From positions 15,487,629-15,551,628 of the forward strand of contig CM053327.1 of assembly GCA_028583605.1 (NCBI GenBank): 64,000 bases of DNA, in the 5' to 3' direction. Of this stretch, positions 58,618 to 64,000 are shown one piece after another. Source of the stretch: Dastarcus helophoroides (lineage: Eukaryota; Arthropoda; Insecta; Coleoptera; Bothrideridae). A program made the position numbers and the translations under genes. Each line of letters opens with the position of its first letter. Position 1 is the stretch's first letter. The notes under the pieces are model-generated. The model was not told the DNA's origin, searched no databases, and worked only from the letters and a program-made list of their open reading frames with translations.

Positions 58618-60392
58618 CAGTGTGTCCCACCGGGAACCGACGCGATTGATATCTGACAAAGTACTGATTTAAAACATTTGAAAATTTGGCAACTTATCAA
58701 AAACAATAGGACCAACACAACTAAAATATTCGCAAAGTTGTAGTATTGCCGGTTATACCGGAAGTTGACACCAACTTCGTTATTTTAAATTAGACACCCT
58801 ACATATTTTTGCATTTTTTGATTTAATTTAATATTTTAAGGCCTCTTTAAATCGCAATCATTGTTCCTAAAATTTATAGTTTTTAAGATAATTGGATTTT
58901 TATAAAAAAAATTGACAGATGCAAGGTTCCACGAAATTTTTCGTATTTTTTCCAGAAACTAAATATTTATTTCATAATTGGCATATGAGTAGAAGACATA
59001 CAAAGCTATCTTGCACAACTTCATAGATTAAAAAACATTACATCGAGTGGTAATTTCACGGCTGTACATCTTAGTAAAGTCAAACACCGATAACTTTGTT
59101 ATCTCGACCCTATATTTTTTTAAGCTGTCTAATGCACATTTAAATTATCTTTCAACTGATATAGGGATTGCAGGAATTTCTTTTACAACTTTTGGAAGTA
59201 ATTGTAATTTTAACATTTCTTTTTCAGGGCCATTGAATTCTTACTGAGTAGCATATCAGTGACATAATAAGTAGAAACAAATGAAATGTACTTAAAAAAA
59301 AGAAACAATCGATATCGACATTTAAGTTATGAAACAATCTGAAAAATTACTTATAGTAGTTCATGGTGTGTGATGAAGCTAAAATTAAAACATGACTAGT
59401 TGACATAATTGGAAATCATATTTCGACATTTTTGTCAACAACACATTTTGATCTGATTTCTCTTTGACGGAGGCGAAATTGGTGAGATTTTCTATCATTC
59501 GCTTTATTGGATTTCATTGAGGTTTGTTTGGGTATCGAACAACAAATTTATCACTGTATCACATGTTTGTGATATGACTCTGTTACGTTGTCAGAAAATA
59601 ATAAATACTTTAAAATAATTCTCATTACTAAAAGAGATGGTCAGGGATGTTTTCATTTTAGCTTTACCACACACTATAAAATCAACTCAATAATTTGACA
59701 AATGGTTTTCAAACAGTATAATTGTCGATAGAGATTATTTCTACCCATAACTTCACTGATATGCAACCCGGTAAATGGCAAAAAAAAGTAAAAAATTGCA
59801 ATTATTTCCAAAAGTTTTAAAAGCAACCCCTAGAAGGCTTTTATTAGATGAAAGATAACTAAAATCTACATAAGATAGGCTGAAGAAATACAGAGTGTTC
59901 TATTTGAGGTAATAAAGTTATGGCTGTTTGAATTTACCAAAATATGCAGATTTAAATTCAACACTTGGTATAACGTTTTTGGACTTTTGAAAGTCGTGCA
60001 AAATAGCTTTCTATGTGTTATACTCATATGTGAAATATAAAATAAATATCTAGTTTCTGGAAAAAATTACGAAGAATTTCGTGGAACCTTGCATCTGTCA
60101 AATTTTTTATAAAAATCCAATTATCTTAAAAACTATAAATTTTAGGAACAATGTTTGTTAGACAAAGTGGCTTTAAAATATTAAATTAAATCTAAAAATG
60201 CAAAAATATATAGGGTGTCATTTAAAATAACGAAGTTGGTGTCAACTTCCGGTATAATCGGAAATACTACAACTTTGCGAATATTTTAGTTATATTGGTC
60301 CTGTCGTCCTTGCCTAGTTGCCAAATATTCAAATGTTTTAGATGAGTACTTTGCCTGATATCGATCGCGCCGATTCCGGGTGAGACACGCTG
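58618..60392. mobile_element. TATA-flanked palindromic element (1.8 kb), CAGTGTGTCCC ends
   Basis: Left end CAGTGTGTCCCACCGGG, right end inverse CAGCGTGTCTCACCCGG, flanked by TATA at 58614-58617 (shared with the previous element) and 60393-60396. Arms run about 650 bp each, with internal landmarks such as CGGTTATACCGGAAGTTGAC near 58750 and its inverse near 60240. The loop is about 450 bp. No transposase. A solo arm of this family lies at 28600-29007. Confidence 0.85.
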
Positions 60393-60396
60393 TATA

Positions 60397-61900
60397 GAAA
60401 AAAAAATCAAACTTACCCTCATAAAAATTGCGGTTGCAATCCTCTGGCGTAAATGATATGTTTTTAGGGGCGCATTCTCATAAGAAATAATTAACGTTTG
60501 TTTCATTGAAAAATTCCAATTTATTCTTGAGATATTAAAGAAAAACTGTTTTTAAGGGTTATCTTTAAGGGGGAGGGGGTTACCCCTTAATCGGCGGAGT
60601 TAGCATCTAAGAAAAAATACGTATCTAATATGTTTCATGTATACTATTACATAATACAAAATGAAAAAAATCGGTGAGGTACACTTCGGGTACCTTCCTT
60701 GTAAGTGCATTACGAAATCCCGATAATTCACACATACATACTGCTAGATTGCGACGACAATCTGCACGACTCCTAATGAGATTATCTCAATTGACTATCA
60801 CACACAAAACTATAATAAATACATTTATATCATGTAGGTTACACGTGGGGGTGTAAAAAGACACTTATTTTGAAACGAATTTGCTTTCAATAGTTTCCAA
60901 CTGACTAATTTTAAAAATGACTTAAACGAACGCCTTAGCTGTTAAAATGACGGAATTTGTCTTCATCAGCTATCACAAGTAAAGCCATTAAACCTCACAA
61001 CAAGCAGGAAATATGCTTTTAGCAAAGCATGCCGGAATATATTAAATGTATAAAATTTCTCTCGGGATAGTAACCGCAATTCCTAAAACTCTGGGGCTTA
61101 TAAATACAAGGATTTCCATACTGTTTGATTAAATTAGGCTGTCATAAATTTGTGATTCTCAAGCGGGCTAGGCATTTGCCGAATTATAATGCGAGATTCA
61201 AAGGCGGAGATTCTCTTAATCATATTACGCCAGTCTTGGGCATCTGGTGTTAGGGTTCTGCGGTTTGCGTTTCTCTCTCTATGGAAGCATCCCAATCGAT
61301 ATCGTTTAAGAAAATTGTGAGTGTTGCGACATGTATTAAAGTTATCCGAAGATAACTTCTGCAACTTTGATCAAATATTTACTTGACCCGGATTTGCGCA
61401 GATAACTGGTTTTTGCTTTTGGAACGCCAACGATTTAATCCATTGTGAATAGCGAACATTAAATTTTAACATCTTAAAGCGAAATTTTTCGTATAGTTGA
61501 AATGGATCACTACTAATATTGCTTTAAATTCATCGCAAAAATTGTATATGGAAAGGACGGCTAAACTAGATAGCCAGATAACCGGATCTCGATGCGATTT
61601 AAAGCGGTTTCTGACATCTACCATTTAATGGATAAAATAAATCTGTAAGGTATAAATCTATATATAAGACTAGGATGAATCTTCAGAAAGTAATTTTTGT
61701 TTGGTCATTTTTGCCTAATCCTGATTTACATATTCCTAATCTAATTGACGGTCATGTTTAAAAGCCCAATGAAAGATGTTGTTTATAAATTTATTTTTCA
61801 ACTTTTGGTGCAACGAATAGGCTATCTTATAAGTTTCACTTTGTATGTTTTATGATCCTCTAATAATATTACCATGCATTTTAGTATTGCACATAATCAA
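60397..61900. other. No recognisable gene
   Basis: Includes a GC-richer patch with AAGGGGGAGGGGGTTACCCCTT near 60566 that could form a short hairpin, and a 76-codon minus-strand frame (61134-61364) with no known motif. Confidence 0.3.
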
Positions 61901-61914
61901 AAGGTATGGTTGGG

Positions 61915-62290
61915 GAACAACCGGATAGGGTAAAACCGTATGCTATCCGGTTGTGCTCCTTATATTTTTAAGCTATATTTTGGCATTTTCTTTTAAAATT
62001 CAAAATGCCACGTACGAGAGAAAATTTATTAGGCAAGGATGGGGTACGAAAATTAGACGGAAGGCAATAGGAGCAGTACAGAAAAAAGAAATGGGCTTCA
62101 CGAAAGCTAACTAGAGTAAAAATTCTAATAGAATTTTTCAGAAAAAGGGCTCATGAGGGAAATACCCATTTGTGTGAAGAAAATGTGAATACATTTTTTT
62201 ATGACAATGCAGTATTGTTTGAAATACAGCAATACTCCGGTTGTGCTCCAAGTATAGAGGGGCGAAACTGCATTTTCCCAAATTTCAGAA
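61915..62290 (+). pseudogene. Possible pogo-type (HTH_psq) N-terminal remnant within a repeat
   Basis: An ATG at 62005 opens MPRTRENLLGKDGVRKLDGR followed by TAG. The next frame reads RKAIGAVQKKEMGFTKAN, resembling the helix-turn-helix start of pogo-type transposases and pipsqueak domains (AIxAVxxGxMGxxKA). The flanks contain inverted words around CCGGTTGTGCTCC (at about 61942 and 62238) and ACAACCGGAT (61919), so it probably lies in an eroded transposon. Stops and shifts make it non-functional. The match is short and could be coincidence. Confidence 0.3.
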
Positions 62291-63426
62291 AATATTTTTT
62301 TGTTTAAATGCTTCAATAAGACAAAAATTATTTTTATGTCGAAATTCGGTGTAGAGTTGTAGGAACATGTACCGATGTTTATTTACCTCAATAAAGAGTT
62401 TTTCTTTTAATATATTTTCCATGGTATTAAAGTTAAGCATCCGGTTATGCCTGCCCTTCTGCTATTTATTGTGTGCGTCTTTACCTGTTTTTGATAGAAA
62501 CTAAATTACATATATTATTTAACATTGTTTTCTGCAGATGTGTTCTTCATATTCGTTACTTTTAACAGATCCCCTCGAATTTATTTTCGTATTTTTTAAA
62601 TACTTACGTTATTAGAACTTTTACATCGTCAACCAAGTGAAATCATACCTAACAGTTATTTATAGGAACAAACTTAACTTAAGCCTTCAACTAGGGATAC
62701 CCTGATTTTAGTATCACTTTCACTGCAGTATCTTCCGATATCCTAAAATTGTAATTAGTATTAATACTCAATACTTGAAAACATCGCATTATACACAATC
62801 AGTTCAACGAAAAATGTAAAACGCAGATTCTCGTTAAACTGTTCCAAGTGTAAGTTTGTTATGATCGCTTAGTAGCGTTACCAATACTAAATTTATGAAT
62901 GCTACGATTTTCAAGATTCATAGAGTTTAGGTATTCTCAGCCTTTCGTAGCGTCGAACGCGAAAATAACATAAAGTAGAAAACTTGTTCAACAATAAAAG
63001 TAAAACATTTATAAATTAATTTCGATAACATGCAGTTTTGGTACGTTACAGGTTTCCGAAATATTTTATATGAACACTGATCATGACTAGATATCGGATA
63101 TTAGGCACCATCAAATATGGTATGAAGTTGAGAAAAATGTTAAATTAGGCAAAAACAAACAGTTAAAAAAGGCACCAAAAAGGCAAAATACTGCAAAAAA
63201 GGCAATAAAAGGTCGAAGTCTCAATTAACAAAAAAATATTTATTGACAATTTTAAACATTCTTTTTTTCCCAACTACAAATTAAAAATCTTTCAATATTT
63301 TCCACTGTCAAATTTTTGCGTTTTCATGTTAATAAATACACATAATTTAAAAAGATTTTGAATAATAGACAATGTTCAAATTACATCATTCAGTAATGTG
63401 CTATTGCTTTCGCCATTAGCGTGAAC
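62291..63426. other. No recognised gene; AGGCAAAA-type degenerate repeat
   Basis: The stretch 63144-63212 contains five or so GGCAAAA/GGCACCAAAA words at irregular spacing of about 15 bases, an imperfect tandem repeat. The rest is AT-rich and featureless. Confidence 0.35.
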
Positions 63427-64000
63427 GTAGATTAGATTAGATAAGATTATAATATATTATGTGTCGTTTCGTGTTTCTTTTCGTCTTTACCGTGCCTCGA
63501 CCTAAGGAGATCTTTTGTGCATACCCTGATCTATGTAGTTCTGAGGGGTCTAAGAACGCCCTTCTGAGTTTGACGTGCCTTTTGCGTGCAAGCACATCGC
63601 ACTTGCATAGCACATGTTCTGCAATCTTCGCAAAAGCGACATAGGTCTGTTTCAGCCTGGCCCATTTTTTGGAGGTGGTACCTCATAGGGCAACGTCCTG
63701 CTAAGAGGCCGGTTAGCATCCTCAATTCGGATTTGCTGAGATCTAAGTAGACCTTTGTCTTTTCAAACGTTCCAGATATGAATCTTTTCGTCTGTCGTAG
63801 TCCTGGATATGACCTCCAGGGAGAAATTCTTGACTTTGCTTTCCATTTTTTGACCTCATTGTTAATTTGGCTTTCAGAAAAACCAAAAGCTGGTTCAGGT
63901 CCAAGAAATTACGATGCAGGATCCTTATCTAGCGAGTTGGTCTGCAGCTTCATTCCCTTGTATTGCCTTTGTGTCCCTGGCACCTACTTAAGGTTGATCC
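63427..64000 (-). mobile_element. 3' end of a second RNase H-type LINE, minus strand
   Basis: Runs leftward from the window edge to a TAATC-type tail (on the plus strand GTAGATTAGATTAGATAAGA at 63427-63446). The coding remnant is listed separately. It differs clearly from the LINE at 48721-49730. The 5' part lies beyond 64000. Confidence 0.75.
63437..64000 (-). pseudogene. LINE RNase H tail and C-terminal Cys/His domain, partial
   Basis: Minus-strand reading from the window edge: TKAIQGNEAADQLAR, the end of RNase H with its last Asp, followed by a stop. Then, after a shift, GFSESQINNEVKKWKAKSR, LDLSKSELRMLTGLLAGRCP and MRYHLQKMGQAETDLCRFCE. After another shift, AEHVLCKCDVLARKRHVKLR leads to the end near 63437. 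The motif set (LLTGHCP-like, CRFC, EHVLC-C) is the usual C-terminus of RNase H-bearing insect LINE ORF2. At least one stop and two frameshifts: non-functional. Confidence 0.75.

Noticed and set aside
60955..60990. CTGATGA word on the minus strand as a further hammerhead
   Set aside because: No stem II hairpin followed by GAAA and no helix I pairing.
1..64000. CRISPR arrays, bacterial operons, riboswitches, rRNA genes
   Set aside because: No regularly spaced identical repeats, no prokaryotic gene organisation and no rRNA-like sequence were found. The content is eukaryotic.

Overview
This is a gene-poor, AT-rich stretch of an animal nuclear genome, most likely an insect or another arthropod. 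The evidence is the content: Tc1/mariner-, hAT-, piggyBac- and Helitron-type elements, two kinds of non-LTR retrotransposon, hammerhead-ribozyme repeats, tRNA-derived SINE-like sequence and many palindromic MITE-like elements. There are no bacterial operons, CRISPR arrays or rRNA genes. No complete host gene could be identified, so the species is not claimed. Nearly everything recognisable is a decayed mobile element, often nested in another.

Layout. 1-5.7 kb: a degenerate A-rich block, one weak exon candidate and an unclassified repeat that recurs inverted near 9.5 kb. 5.7-6.8 kb: a Helitron 5' end with a broken Rep (HUH) domain, followed directly by a complete 417-bp non-autonomous Helitron. 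10.9-12.4 kb: a TTAA-flanked piggyBac-like element. 14.5-17.7 kb: a cluster of repeat units carrying three minus-strand hammerhead ribozyme motifs, one unit split by a hAT-like element filled with degenerate T-rich repeats. 17.7-20.2 kb: a TA-flanked element with long inverted ends and a two-exon remnant of a CxxC/HxxxC protein. 23.7-31 kb: long degenerate T-rich and A-rich blocks, two tRNA-like SINE heads, and a hAT MITE with a perfect 8-bp target duplication inserted in one of them.

31.2-35.0 kb: a mariner-type element with ~310-bp inverted repeats, whose transposase is cut in two by a CR1/L2-like LINE. It abuts an unidentified coding-looking exon at 35.0-35.3 kb. 35.7-36.6 kb: two local tandem duplications. 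39.5-39.9 kb: a 388-bp near-perfect palindrome. 40.8-44.4 kb: two long palindromic elements separated only by a TA; the second holds a minus-strand remnant of an insect protein family. 45.5-48.3 kb: a three-level nest of inverted-repeat elements. 48.7-49.7 kb: a 5'-truncated RNase H-type LINE with a 15-bp target duplication. 57.1-60.4 kb: a second pair of abutting palindromic elements. 63.4-64 kb: another RNase H-type LINE end, on the minus strand and running off the window.

The most interesting signals are the tandem hammerhead ribozymes (16.87, 17.15 and 17.53 kb) and the group of TA-flanked, almost wholly palindromic elements, several of which start CAGGGTGT-like and two of which abut their neighbours with only the target dinucleotide between. 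All elements whose coding parts can be read are broken. Stretches described as empty may hold introns or regulatory DNA that cannot be recognised from sequence alone.
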